Shown here: piece after piece, positions 27,365 to 36,325 of the stretch
Position numbering within the stretch: the first letter of the stretch is position 1
Layout of the letters: every line of letters starts with the position of its first letter
Assembly: GCA_026709225.1 (NCBI GenBank)
Contig: JAPOTJ010000072.1
Coordinates: forward strand, 1-48,704
DNA length: 48,704 bases
Reading direction: 5' to 3'
Source: Gammaproteobacteria bacterium
GTDB lineage: Bacteria > Pseudomonadota > Gammaproteobacteria > Pseudomonadales > Azotimanducaceae
Notes under the pieces: generated by a model
The model's input: the letters and a program-made list of their open reading frames with translations, nothing else
Database searches by the model: none
Told to the model about the DNA's origin: nothing
Program-made: the position numbers and the translations under genes

Positions 27365-27445
27365 TTTCTTGAAGACCTTTGTGCCTCGTGCTTGAGAATG
27401 TCAAGCTTGGGCTCAACGAGCACAAGCGTCGGACGACAACTCTGC

Positions 27446-27474
27446 TTGACACTCATGTTACTTACTACCATAAT
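27446..27474 (+). promoter_or_regulatory. Near-consensus sigma70 promoter, opposite to the operon
   Basis: TTGACA (27446-27451), 17-base spacer, CATAAT (27469-27474). The -35 is perfect, the spacing optimal and the -10 has one mismatch. Expected start about 27480-27483, pointing into the helicase 3' end but stopped by the terminator at 27514. No protein gene lies downstream on this strand. Confidence 0.6.
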
Positions 27475-27481
27475 TGCACCC

Positions 27482-27542
27482 GTTAACCCCCCCGGTGATA
27501 GTATTGCCGGGCCGACGCCCCCGAAAGGGGGCGTCTCTTTTT
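27482..27542 (+). ncRNA. Candidate small RNA antisense to the defence-type operon
   Basis: About 60 nt bounded by the promoter above and a strong terminator. It contains a C-rich 5' stretch (AACCCCCCCGG), a first hairpin CCCGG-loop-CCGGG (27491-27511), and the terminator hairpin with a GAAA tetraloop. It contains no ORF with a ribosome site. It lies in the 186-base gap between the NYN and helicase genes, on the opposite strand, so it could base-pair with the operon mRNA or act elsewhere. Prediction from sequence only. Confidence 0.5.
27514..27542 (+). terminator. Rho-independent terminator
   Basis: A 9-bp perfect stem, GACGCCCCC and GGGGGCGTC, closed by a GAAA tetraloop, followed by TCTTTTT on the plus strand. 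On the minus strand the hairpin is followed by GGCCCGGC and not a T-run, so it should terminate plus-strand transcription and leave the helicase-NYN transcript intact. Confidence 0.75.
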
Positions 27543-27550
27543 GTGCGCTA

Positions 27551-30500
27551 TCAGGCGGAATCACTGGTCTTATCCTCTTCTGCCTCGCGAATAACCTCAC
27601 CATATGCAACAACCAGTCGTCCTCGCGACTTCGCGACTAACTTCTGAAAAGGATTCTTTACCTTCAGCAACTTGGGAGCGGCTGTCCCGCAATCGAATAC
27701 GCAGTAGAGCCAGTAACTGTCCTGCAAATTGCAGGCCGCGGCCCATTCATTTTCTTCCAAAGCAACGTCGGTTCGTCCCGCTCGGCCTTTCACTTCGATG
27801 CTGCGATCTCCTTCAGGATGTTTCGAGAGAAGGTCAAAGCCCGGATAGTCATTAAGCCCTGCCTTGCGGGCTCTATCTGCGGTGGAGACATCAAACACTT
27901 CCGCACCCCTCGCCCTTTCAAAGGCAACCGCCATTTCAATGGCGATACGCTCAGACTCGATGTCAAGCGGCCCTGTTTCGTCTGTGGCTTCGGCTGGCTG
28001 CACAAGCGCGATCGCGATGATGTCCAACGAGCCGAGGCCGATCAGGTCTGCCGCCTGCCTCGCCGTATGAAGAGCAAGTTCTCTACGTTCTGAGAGTGCT
28101 CTCTGGTCTTGTTTGATGCGTTCAAGTTCGTTTGAGGCGTCGCTGTGTCCCTGCTTGACTTTTGCGGCCATTCGCTTTCTGTCGGCTGCAAGTTGCGATG
28201 CTTGCAGGTCGAACGCCCGGCGCACACGAGTTGTCGATTCAATCAACTGCTCATTGGCGACATCGCGCTGTTTGGAGACTATCTCATCGAATGCAAAGGC
28301 TTGAAGGTGCGCCTCCGCTTGACCGACTCGCTCATGCGCTTCCGAGAACAGGGAATGGCTGGCTGGACTTAATCGTCCCGCGGGTTGCAAAGTCAAGAGA
28401 TGCTCTACCGGCGCCATCGATATGTGTCCGTCAGCGAACTGCCTGACGCTGATAAGTTGTTGCTCGATGCATTTGGACTTGCGTAGCTCCGGCATATCGT
28501 CACAGCTTGCCCGCTCGACGTGAATGCGCGCGAAGTAAAGCAAGTAGGGCGTATCTGTACTTTGGTCGGTGAACATGGCGCCCTGTAGCGCGGAGGCGCG
28601 GCAGGCATCGCGGGCGATGCACTGTAGTTCGTCAAATATAGGTTCGCCTGGATGAAGGAAGGTTGCATTGATCGGATTCGCGCCCGGAAATAATGTGAAT
28701 CGTCCGCTCGTGGTTTCCGAGTGAGCTTCGATCAACGGCGCGAGGCGTTCAAGCACGCCCTTCTGTCTTGGCCTCAATAGAAACTGCCCGCCTATGTCTC
28801 CCACCAAATCCACACCTATGAACGGCGCGGCGTTTTCAAGGTAGAGGCGGAGATAGCCCGGAAGGAGTCTGAGTAGCTTCTGCGTTGCTATTTCAGACTG
28901 AAGCTGCGGTAACGACTCGCTGACTTCTCCTGTGATGCCGTACAGATGTTCCTCGCGAGATGTCAGATCGGTCACTTGTTGTGCAGTGATAAGCGACTCT
29001 ACTTCTGAGCAATCAACATTTTGACCGCTGGTCGAGTCCAGAACCCGTCGCATGTAGTTGGTGAGTTCCATGCCCTCAAAGACCCGTCCAATTACATCGA
29101 ATACTTTGTCGTTCCCCAGTTGCCTGCGAATTTCCTCGAGCTTGTCGAGGAGCGTCTTGACGACGTTGCCTTCTCGCGTGTTTCCGGCCACTAAATTGAT
29201 GATGTGTACCCTGTCGCGTTGTTGTCCGTAGCGGTGAATACGGCCCATGCGCTGCTCGAGTCGGGAAGGATTCCAAGGGATGTCATAGTTAATGAGCGTC
29301 GAGCAGAATTGAAGATTGATACCCTCGGCCGCCGCATCTGTGCCGATGAAAAAGCGCGCACCATCGCCGCCGCTTTGATGCGAACGCCGGAAGCGCTCAA
29401 CTTCGAGGTCGCGCTTGCGAAAGTCCATGCCGCCGTGAAGACAGGCGACTTGCCCGGCATATCCCATGCCTTCAAGTCGCTGCACGAGAAAATCGAGCGT
29501 ATCCTTGTGCTCCGTGTAGATGATGATCTTTTCTTCCCGGTGCTCGCTTGAATCAATGAGGTTGCGCATTCGATCAAACTTCGATTCGGAGCGAGTCGCG
29601 TACACCGCCTCGGCGAGCTGCGTCAATCGAGCAAGCTGGCCTCGTTCATCGTTGAGTTCGGCAAGGCTCATCGAAACGAAAGCGCCGAGCGCTTCTGCCT
29701 CGCTGCTCTCGTGCTCTTCCTCGCCTCGCTCAGATACGTCTTCTTCGTCAGCGGTCTTGCTTTCTAGCACATCCTCAAGTTCGTCAAGCCTTTGTTGCTG
29801 CTGACGTAATTTCGCTTCATCCACTCTGCCTGATTTCAGGTCATCGATGAGTCGATCAAGCTTATGCGTTCGATTGCGCAGAGAACGCAGCAGCGACCAA
29901 GTGCTGCTCGCAAGCCTTCGTTGAAAAATCGTCATTGCAAACCGTGCTGCTTGGCGATTCAGGAGCCTCGCTTGGTTGTAGTAGTTGCTGATATAGGCTG
30001 TTGTCTCGTTGTAGAGCGCTTGCTCGCTGGCATCGCCTTGAGACAAGTCATATTGGACCGTGTCGCACACACGCTGCGGGAACAGCGCTTTGCCATCAAA
30101 GTCAACCATCTCCTCTTTAACGCGGCGAATAAAGTGCGCGTCCCGCCAACTTGGCTCTAAGTCTGTGAATGCCGATTGCGTGCTGAGTGCTTCAGGTTCA
30201 AGCAGCCGCCAAAGACAGTAGTACGGGAAGTCCTTGCCCATGTGCGGCGTAGCGGTGAGCAGCACGAGATTGTGTGCGCGCCACGGAAGTTGCCAGTCGA
30301 GGGAGAGCGGGCGAACGCCCGCGATCGCCTCTGCCAAGCGATACCGTCTGGTGCGGCGAAGCGCTCCGTCGCTGTCGCGACTTGCTGAGAGTTTATGCGC
30401 CTCGTCAAATACGACGAGGTCGTAGGGATCGACCGCAGGGTCTTTTAGGCATGCGAACAGCCTTTCTGCGCACAAGCTGTCCACACTCACCAACGCCAAA

Positions 30501-31099
30501 TCGCTTCCCTCGCCGGCAAAAGGATTTGCGTTTCGAGCGTCCGCGCTCCGAACAATTTTGAAGTTCAGTTGGAACAGGCTCCGCAATTCGCGATGCCAGT
30601 TACCAACAAGGCCCGCAGGAACGACAATAAGGATACGGCGCAAGGTTCGACGGCTTAAGCACTCGCGTACATACAGCCCTGTCATGATCGTTTTGCCCGC
30701 GCCGGCATCGTCGGCAAGCAGAAACCTCAATCGATCCTGTGGCAGCATGCGCTCGTAGACAGCGATCCGCTGATGCGGAAGTGGATCAATTCTGCTAATT
30801 TCGGTGGCGAAGGCCGGATTGAATTGGTGCCCGAAGGTGAGGCGTTCGCCTTCCACGTAGACTTTGAACGCCCTAGGGTTGCCGAGGAAGTCGAGTCGAG
30901 GCTTTGCGGTCGCTTCAGTTGTCTGGGGGGCGGTCGCTTCAGAGATTTCGCGTATTTTCTTGACCGCCAGCGGGGAAGGTTTGGCTTTGTCATTTTCCCA
31001 GCGATTGAGAGTGACGAAGGACACGCCGAGTCGGTCGGCGAATTCTTGCTGGGTGAGGCCAAGCGACTGCCTAAGACTTCGGATCTGAACCGGCTGCAC
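27551..31099 (-). CDS. XRE-SNF2 helicase-NOV/DUF3883 fusion protein
   Basis: 1182 aa. Residues 5-50 form an XRE/HTH_3 DNA-binding domain (LRQSLGLTQQEFADRLGVS). The SF2/SNF2-type helicase core follows: Walker A DAGAGKTI at 131-138, DEAH at 232-235, LLTATPHMGKD, and the C-terminal lobe with GTDAAAEGINLQF and QRMGRIHRYGQ. The middle contains an acidic coiled-coil (about 430-480). The end is a NOV_C/DUF3883 domain with D1089 and E1102-V-K1104, a PD-(D/E)XK-like pattern. Start GTG at 31099 behind AAGGTGAAG. First gene of the minus-strand operon. Probably a DNA translocase-nuclease; the XRE domain could also repress its own promoter. Confidence 0.9.
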   Translation of the reverse strand: MQPVQIRSLRQSLGLTQQEFADRLGVSFVTLNRWENDKAKPSPLAVKKIREISEATAPQTTEATAKPRLDFLGNPRAFKVYVEGERLTFGHQFNPAFATEISRIDPLPHQRIAVYERMLPQDRLRFLLADDAGAGKTIMTGLYVRECLSRRTLRRILIVVPAGLVGNWHRELRSLFQLNFKIVRSADARNANPFAGEGSDLALVSVDSLCAERLFACLKDPAVDPYDLVVFDEAHKLSASRDSDGALRRTRRYRLAEAIAGVRPLSLDWQLPWRAHNLVLLTATPHMGKDFPYYCLWRLLEPEALSTQSAFTDLEPSWRDAHFIRRVKEEMVDFDGKALFPQRVCDTVQYDLSQGDASEQALYNETTAYISNYYNQARLLNRQAARFAMTIFQRRLASSTWSLLRSLRNRTHKLDRLIDDLKSGRVDEAKLRQQQQRLDELEDVLESKTADEEDVSERGEEEHESSEAEALGAFVSMSLAELNDERGQLARLTQLAEAVYATRSESKFDRMRNLIDSSEHREEKIIIYTEHKDTLDFLVQRLEGMGYAGQVACLHGGMDFRKRDLEVERFRRSHQSGGDGARFFIGTDAAAEGINLQFCSTLINYDIPWNPSRLEQRMGRIHRYGQQRDRVHIINLVAGNTREGNVVKTLLDKLEEIRRQLGNDKVFDVIGRVFEGMELTNYMRRVLDSTSGQNVDCSEVESLITAQQVTDLTSREEHLYGITGEVSESLPQLQSEIATQKLLRLLPGYLRLYLENAAPFIGVDLVGDIGGQFLLRPRQKGVLERLAPLIEAHSETTSGRFTLFPGANPINATFLHPGEPIFDELQCIARDACRASALQGAMFTDQSTDTPYLLYFARIHVERASCDDMPELRKSKCIEQQLISVRQFADGHISMAPVEHLLTLQPAGRLSPASHSLFSEAHERVGQAEAHLQAFAFDEIVSKQRDVANEQLIESTTRVRRAFDLQASQLAADRKRMAAKVKQGHSDASNELERIKQDQRALSERRELALHTARQAADLIGLGSLDIIAIALVQPAEATDETGPLDIESERIAIEMAVAFERARGAEVFDVSTADRARKAGLNDYPGFDLLSKHPEGDRSIEVKGRAGRTDVALEENEWAAACNLQDSYWLYCVFDCGTAAPKLLKVKNPFQKLVAKSRGRLVVAYGEVIREAEEDKTSDSA

Positions 31100-31134
31100 T
31101 CTTTCTCTTCACCTTTCTTCGAAGATCATGTCGC

Positions 31135-31164
31135 TTTATAACAAGTGATATATGTTAGCGTCAA
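31135..31164 (-). promoter_or_regulatory. Promoter of the helicase-methylase operon with spacer palindrome
   Basis: On the minus strand: TTGACG (31164-31159), 18-base spacer, TATAAA (31140-31135), expected start near 31128 and a leader of about 29 nt to the GTG. The spacer and -10 contain a perfect inverted repeat TAACA-N9-TGTTA (31139-31157), well placed to be a repressor operator. Candidate binder: the XRE domain of the helicase encoded just downstream (inference). Confidence 0.6.
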
Positions 31165-31318
31165 GCACTGATATTGGGACTTTATGTAGGCTACCTGCAA
31201 TTCGGTCGTATAGATCATCAGAACGAAACATCAGCAATGGCTCATATGCTAATCTTCGCTCTGATACTGCATGGTGAATTCGCCCACATGTGAGGCATTC
31301 ACGTCTGAGAGTAATCCT

Positions 31319-32122
31319 ATGCCCAACGACGCACGCCTTAAATTTCAGATTGAAGGACTGGCATCCGAGTCTGGTGATGTGCGGCTGGACTGTTTTTTGC
31401 AAGGGTTGCAGAATTTCGACAAGGCGGTTCGTCGCTCCACAGCTTTGGTTTTAGGTGATCATGGTCAATCGGCTATATCGTTCAGGATCGTTGATCTAAG
31501 TCATGATTCTCCAGCCTGCGTTACGCTTGAAGGCTTTGGCGCGGAAGGTACGGATGAAGGCGTCGTTCAGTCGGTATTGGGCCATTTGATGAACAGCCTG
31601 ACGCAAGTATGCGCTGGTTCCTTGGATGGGATTGATGCAGGACTGATAGAGGCGTTCAAGGATCTTGCGGCAGGTGTCGGGCAGAAATTTTCCTTCGCAA
31701 CGATCAGACAGAACTACTCTGAAGTCAGAGTTGACAGCAACTTTGCAACTGCCATCGCTACAGTGGAGACTCAAGAGACCGAATCTTGGGGAAGTGTACG
31801 AGGGCATGTAGAGCGATTCAATTCGCATGGTAAATATCGAAACTTTTACTTGTATTCCAAGCTAGGTGAAACGGTTCGCTGCGATTTTTCAAAAGAAATG
31901 CTGGGACTAGCAGTAGCGGCGGTAGAGAAAAGCGTAACGGTGACTGGTAGGCTGCATTACCGCATTGGTCACGTTAGCCCCTATAAGTGCCAAGTTCACG
32001 ATATTGATATTCACGAAGCCGATAGCGAATTGCCTGAGCTTGAAGTAGGTGTCTATCCGCATATGACGGGTGATTCCACCGCGGCCGACTACCTAAAAGA
32101 GATTCGAGATGGCTGGGATTGA
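31319..32122 (+). CDS. Unrecognised protein paired with a PIN-domain gene
   Basis: 267 aa from the ATG at 31319; an ATG at 31271 in the same frame would add 16 residues. No signal peptide or membrane segment. The N-terminal part (ARLKFQIEGLASESGDVRLD) and the later SWGSVRGHVERFNSHGKYRNFYLY followed by VTVTGRLHYRIGHVSPYKC look like small beta-barrel or OB-like strands, but I name no family. Its last 14 bases overlap the PIN gene start, the arrangement of a toxin-antitoxin operon, so it may be a large antitoxin or a partner subunit. It is divergent from the defence-type operon and shares its upstream region. Confidence 0.65.
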   Translation: MPNDARLKFQIEGLASESGDVRLDCFLQGLQNFDKAVRRSTALVLGDHGQSAISFRIVDLSHDSPACVTLEGFGAEGTDEGVVQSVLGHLMNSLTQVCAGSLDGIDAGLIEAFKDLAAGVGQKFSFATIRQNYSEVRVDSNFATAIATVETQETESWGSVRGHVERFNSHGKYRNFYLYSKLGETVRCDFSKEMLGLAVAAVEKSVTVTGRLHYRIGHVSPYKCQVHDIDIHEADSELPELEVGVYPHMTGDSTAADYLKEIRDGWD

Positions 32123-32597
32123 TCGCTTATGCTGGGATTCCTGTATCTTCTATGCTGCCCCGAAGGGTGAAGAGCATAGGGTGGGCGAGTTGGAAGCTCT
32201 AAAAGAGCGAACAAGACAGTTCAATGATGGGCAATTAGAAATCCTCGCGTCTACGTTGGTGTTGACGGAAGTGCGATCAAGCAAGCTAACCGAAGAAGAG
32301 TATATGAACTTTGAGAGCACGATGCGGAGGTCTAACGCGCTGCTGGTAGATGTTAATCCGAGGATCGCGTCGCTTGCCGCCGAACTTCGCGACAAATATC
32401 GCACGGAGAATGGCAAATACTTGTCGGCGCCAGATGCAATCCATGTCGCCACGGCAATTGTCTTCAACTGCGAGATGTGGACAACGGATGCAGCCAATAA
32501 GAAGCATGAGGCGGGAATTCTTACGTTTGCAGATTCGATTCAACAAGATTACGGGGTCAAACTTCGGAGGCCTTGGAGACAGGGTGAGCTATTGTGA
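32109..32597 (+). CDS. PIN-domain protein, putative VapC-like ribonuclease toxin
   Basis: 162 aa. The PIN fold acidic residues are visible: D10 (CWDSCIFYA), E54 (LTEVRSS), D109 (APDAIHVATA) and D127 (WTTDAAN), the expected four-residue metal site of a Mg-dependent ribonuclease. Starts 14 bases inside the preceding gene, so translation is coupled. The partner is far larger than a normal VapB antitoxin (about 80 aa). Convergent with the aminotransferase gene 43 bases downstream. Confidence 0.85.
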   Translation: MAGIDRLCWDSCIFYAAPKGEEHRVGELEALKERTRQFNDGQLEILASTLVLTEVRSSKLTEEEYMNFESTMRRSNALLVDVNPRIASLAAELRDKYRTENGKYLSAPDAIHVATAIVFNCEMWTTDAANKKHEAGILTFADSIQQDYGVKLRRPWRQGELL

Positions 32598-32640
32598 TCA
32601 ATACTTCCTTCAATTGAAGAATGACTTGCAGGCTCTCGGT

Positions 32641-33795
32641 TTATCCCTCTAAGAACCTCAATATCTCCTCAAGCCCTCGTTCAAGTTCATCATGCCGCCG
32701 CGCAAAGCAGATCCGAAAATGTGATTCGTTGCCGGGGCCGAAGGTGTAGCCCGGCGCGATGCCGACGTGCATCTGGTCGCGCAAGGATTCGGCGAAGCGC
32801 GCGCTGTCCGTGAGGTCTCGGACCTTGGGGAAGGCGTAGAAGGCACCTTGCGGCTCGATGTAATCAAGGCGCGGGTGCCTCTCGAAGGCTTCGCGCACCA
32901 GCTCCCGTCCCTTGCCGAACTTCGCTTGCTGTCGCTCAATGAAGGTTTCGCCCTGGTCAAGGGCTGCCGTTGCGCCGGCTTGTGCGAACACGTTGGCGCC
33001 GGTGTTGAAGCACTCGGAGAGCGACGCCCAGACCGTGGCGAGGCGCTTTGGCGCCACCACCCAGCCGATGCGCCAGCCAGTCATGGCCCACGCCTTGGAG
33101 AAGCTGTTGACGACGATGACGGGGTCCTCATCAGCAGCTATTTCGACAAACGACGGCGCGACCGAGGCTCCAAAGACACATCGATGGTAGACCTCGTCGG
33201 CGATAATCAAGAGGTCGCGCTCGCGGCAGAATTCGAGCAGTCGCAATTGCTCGGCGCGTGGCATCACCCATCCGGTTGGGTTGCACGGCGAATTGAGGAA
33301 GATGACGCGCGTCTTCTCGCGCACGCGGGCAATGATTTCGTCCGCTGTGACCAGCCAGCCTTGCGGCGTTGGGCGTTGCCGGATGTGCTCGATTTCAGCG
33401 CCGATTACCCTGAACACCGCTTCGATGTTCGGCCATACAGGACTGACAACAATCACGTGATCCCCCTTCGAGACGGCCATCTGCGCTGAAATATTGACGC
33501 TGAGCATGGCCGAGCCGGGGACGCTGATGCGGTCAGGGTGCACATCCACGCCATACAATCGATCAAGATAGCGCTTGAGTGCGGCGCGCAAGGTGGTGCG
33601 ACCGCGAGTGTGCGTATAGAAGGTATGTCCTTGATCGAGCGATGCTTTTGCGGCCTCGCAAATGAAGTCCGGGGTCACTTCATCGCCTTCGCCGAACCAC
33701 AAGGGTGTCACCGCCTCATCGTGCAGGCGTGCGAAGGCGGTGCGAGCAATGCCGTTTTGCTCGAAGGATTCGATTTCTGGTCGCAAAGCCGTCAT
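32641..33795 (-). CDS. Class I/II pyridoxal-phosphate aminotransferase
   Basis: 384 aa, fold type I aminotransferase of the aspartate aminotransferase superfamily. NSPCNPTGW at 168-176 is the conserved Asn/Pro turn, ADEVYHRCVF has the PLP-binding Asp and Tyr, and SFSKAWAMTGWRIGW at 231-245 contains the Schiff-base Lys234. FRICFAR near the C-terminus holds the substrate carboxylate-binding Arg. Substrate cannot be assigned. ATG at 33795; divergent from the SDR-like gene across a 170-base intergenic region that has no clear promoter I could assign. Confidence 0.9.
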   Translation of the reverse strand: MTALRPEIESFEQNGIARTAFARLHDEAVTPLWFGEGDEVTPDFICEAAKASLDQGHTFYTHTRGRTTLRAALKRYLDRLYGVDVHPDRISVPGSAMLSVNISAQMAVSKGDHVIVVSPVWPNIEAVFRVIGAEIEHIRQRPTPQGWLVTADEIIARVREKTRVIFLNSPCNPTGWVMPRAEQLRLLEFCRERDLLIIADEVYHRCVFGASVAPSFVEIAADEDPVIVVNSFSKAWAMTGWRIGWVVAPKRLATVWASLSECFNTGANVFAQAGATAALDQGETFIERQQAKFGKGRELVREAFERHPRLDYIEPQGAFYAFPKVRDLTDSARFAESLRDQMHVGIAPGYTFGPGNESHFRICFARRHDELERGLEEILRFLEG

Positions 33796-33965
33796 GGCTG
33801 GTCTCCTGTTGCGTCAAGGAATTTCTCCTAGATATGCTAGGGTTCGACCTGCCGGTGAGATGTTCGTTGAAGGGAACGCATTATGCCAAAAAGCCCGCCA
33901 AAAATTAACCCTTGAAGCTCGTGGCGGATCCACCCGAATACTGCATTTTTTGAGAAGATTCACAC

Positions 33966-34673
33966 ATGAACCCAAGTAACAGAAAAGCGCTCGTGTTCGG
34001 CGGCACGTCTGGCATTGGGCTTGCCGTGTCGTTGCGCCTTGCGGCGCATGGCGCCAGGGTCGTCGCCATCAGTCGAAATCCTGAACGAGCGCGAGACGAA
34101 TTGCCAAGCGAAGTGACCCTTGAGACATGCGATACGCGAAACGCTGAGGATGTCGAAGCGGTATTCAAGACCCATGCGCCCGTTGATCTTCTCGTCAACA
34201 CGGCGACCGGCGGCGTTCGCGCGTCAGGCCCTTTTGCTGAGATGGACATGGATGCGTTCAAAGGCTCCTTTGACAAGCTGTGGGGCTATGCCAACACCGT
34301 TCGCTTCGGCCTGCCTCACATGAGCGAGGACGCAAGCATTGTGCTCATCACCGGCGCGCCCGCGAAGCGCAGCCTCACCGGACAGGTCGCGCTCGGCAGC
34401 GTCGGTGGCGCCATTCAAGCGTTTGTTCTCAGAATCGCACGCGAGATCGCGCCGAAGCGCATCAATGTCGTGTCGCCGGGCTTGATTGACACGCCGATGT
34501 TTGGCCCTGACCCGGAACTGCGCAAGAAGGCGCTCCAACCCGCAGTCGATCAATTCTTGATCAAGCGTCTTGGTACGCCAGACGAAGTGGCCGAAGCGGT
34601 CGAGTTTTTGATCTTGAACGAGTACGCGACCGGCACCACCATCGATGTCGATGGCGGCTGGCTGCTAAGCTAG
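33966..34673 (+). CDS. SDR-family oxidoreductase lacking the catalytic Tyr-Lys
   Basis: 235 aa Rossmann-fold protein. GGTSGIG at 12-18 is the NAD(P)-binding loop, and the end (ATGTTIDVDGGWLLS) is the usual SDR C-terminal signature. Where the YxxxK catalytic motif should be, the sequence reads GQVALGSVGGAI (139-150), with neither Tyr nor Lys; NTATGG replaces the NNAG motif. So the fold is kept but the classical dehydrogenase chemistry probably is not. Its stop is 4 bases before trpG, so it may be co-transcribed with the trp genes. Confidence 0.85.
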   Translation: MNPSNRKALVFGGTSGIGLAVSLRLAAHGARVVAISRNPERARDELPSEVTLETCDTRNAEDVEAVFKTHAPVDLLVNTATGGVRASGPFAEMDMDAFKGSFDKLWGYANTVRFGLPHMSEDASIVLITGAPAKRSLTGQVALGSVGGAIQAFVLRIAREIAPKRINVVSPGLIDTPMFGPDPELRKKALQPAVDQFLIKRLGTPDEVAEAVEFLILNEYATGTTIDVDGGWLLS

Positions 34674-34677
34674 TGCC

Positions 34678-35281
<604 letters not shown>

Positions 35282-35301
<20 letters not shown>

Positions 35302-36325
35302 AGCCGCCATCGCGCAGCTTGCATCGCGTCGAGACTTGGAAGAGCCGCAAGCCTACGCGGTGTTTCGCGCTGTCATGGGCGGCGAGGCGACCGAAGGACA
35401 GGTCGGCGCGTTGCTTGCGCTCATGCACGCGAAGGGAGCCGCGGTTTCCGAGATCGTCGGCGCGGCGCGTGTGATGCGTGAGAAGTCGCTCAAAGTCAAT
35501 ATTGATACCCCTCACTTGGTGGACACCTGCGGCACTGGCGGCAGTGGCCCCAACAAGCTATTCAATGTGTCCACCGCCGCGGCATTTGTCGCGGCCGCAG
35601 CCGGTGCGCGCGTGGCCAAGCACGGCAATCGGCGCGCGACGGGCACGAGTGGCAGCGCGGATGTGCTTGAGTGCGCCGGTGCCGCGATTGACCTTGATGG
35701 ACAGGAAGTTGCAAGGTGTATTGAGCGCCTCGGCGTCGGGTTCATGTTCGCGCCAGCGCATCACAGCGCGATGCGTCACGTCATGCCGGTGCGCCGTGTT
35801 CTCGGCATCCCGACCGTCTTCAACATGCTTGGTCCGCTCACGAACCCTGCAAGCGCGCCCAATCAAGTCATTGGCGTCGGCAATCCGGCTTGGCTGCAGA
35901 CCATGGCGGAAGCGCTCGATGCGCTCGGCAGCCGTCATGTGCTGCTGGTGCATAGCCATGGGCTCGATGAGATTGCCCTTGATCGAGAGACCGATGCGGT
36001 TGAACTCAAAGACGGCGCGATCTCGCGTCGCACCTTGGTGCCGGAGGATTTCGGTGTCAAGCGGACAAGCGCGGCATCGCTTGCGGCCACGGATGTTGAT
36101 GCAAGCTCGAAGCTGGTTCGCGCGTCGCTCAGCGAGGTGGACAGCGCCGCGTCGTGCTTGGTGCGTATCAACGCCGCTGCCGCCCTCTATGTGGCCGGCC
36201 TCGCCAAGGAACTGAAGGAAGCATCTGCAATGGCGCTCGAAGCCGTGTTATCAGGCGAAGCCCTTGCCCGTTTCGAGGCCTTCATTGCGTTCACGCAAGA
36301 ACTCCGGGGCGCGAGGCAAGCATGA
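35282..36325 (+). CDS. trpD: TrpD, anthranilate phosphoribosyltransferase
   Basis: 347 aa. Transfers phosphoribose from PRPP to anthranilate. DTCGTGGSGPNKLFNVSTAAA carries the glycine-rich PRPP-binding loop; AKHGNRRATGTSGSADVLE, HHSAMRHVMPVRRVLGIPTVFN and GPLTNPA are family signatures. I chose the ATG at 35282 (a second ATG follows at 35291); a longer in-frame start at 35243 lies well inside trpG. The stop overlaps the trpC ATG (ATGA). Its substrate PRPP is made by Prs, encoded nearby at 39915 on the other strand. Confidence 0.94.

Noticed and set aside
27514-27542. Terminator ending the helicase transcript
   Set aside because: On the minus strand the hairpin is preceded by the A-run and followed by GGCCCGGC, so a U-tract is missing; it fits only the plus strand.
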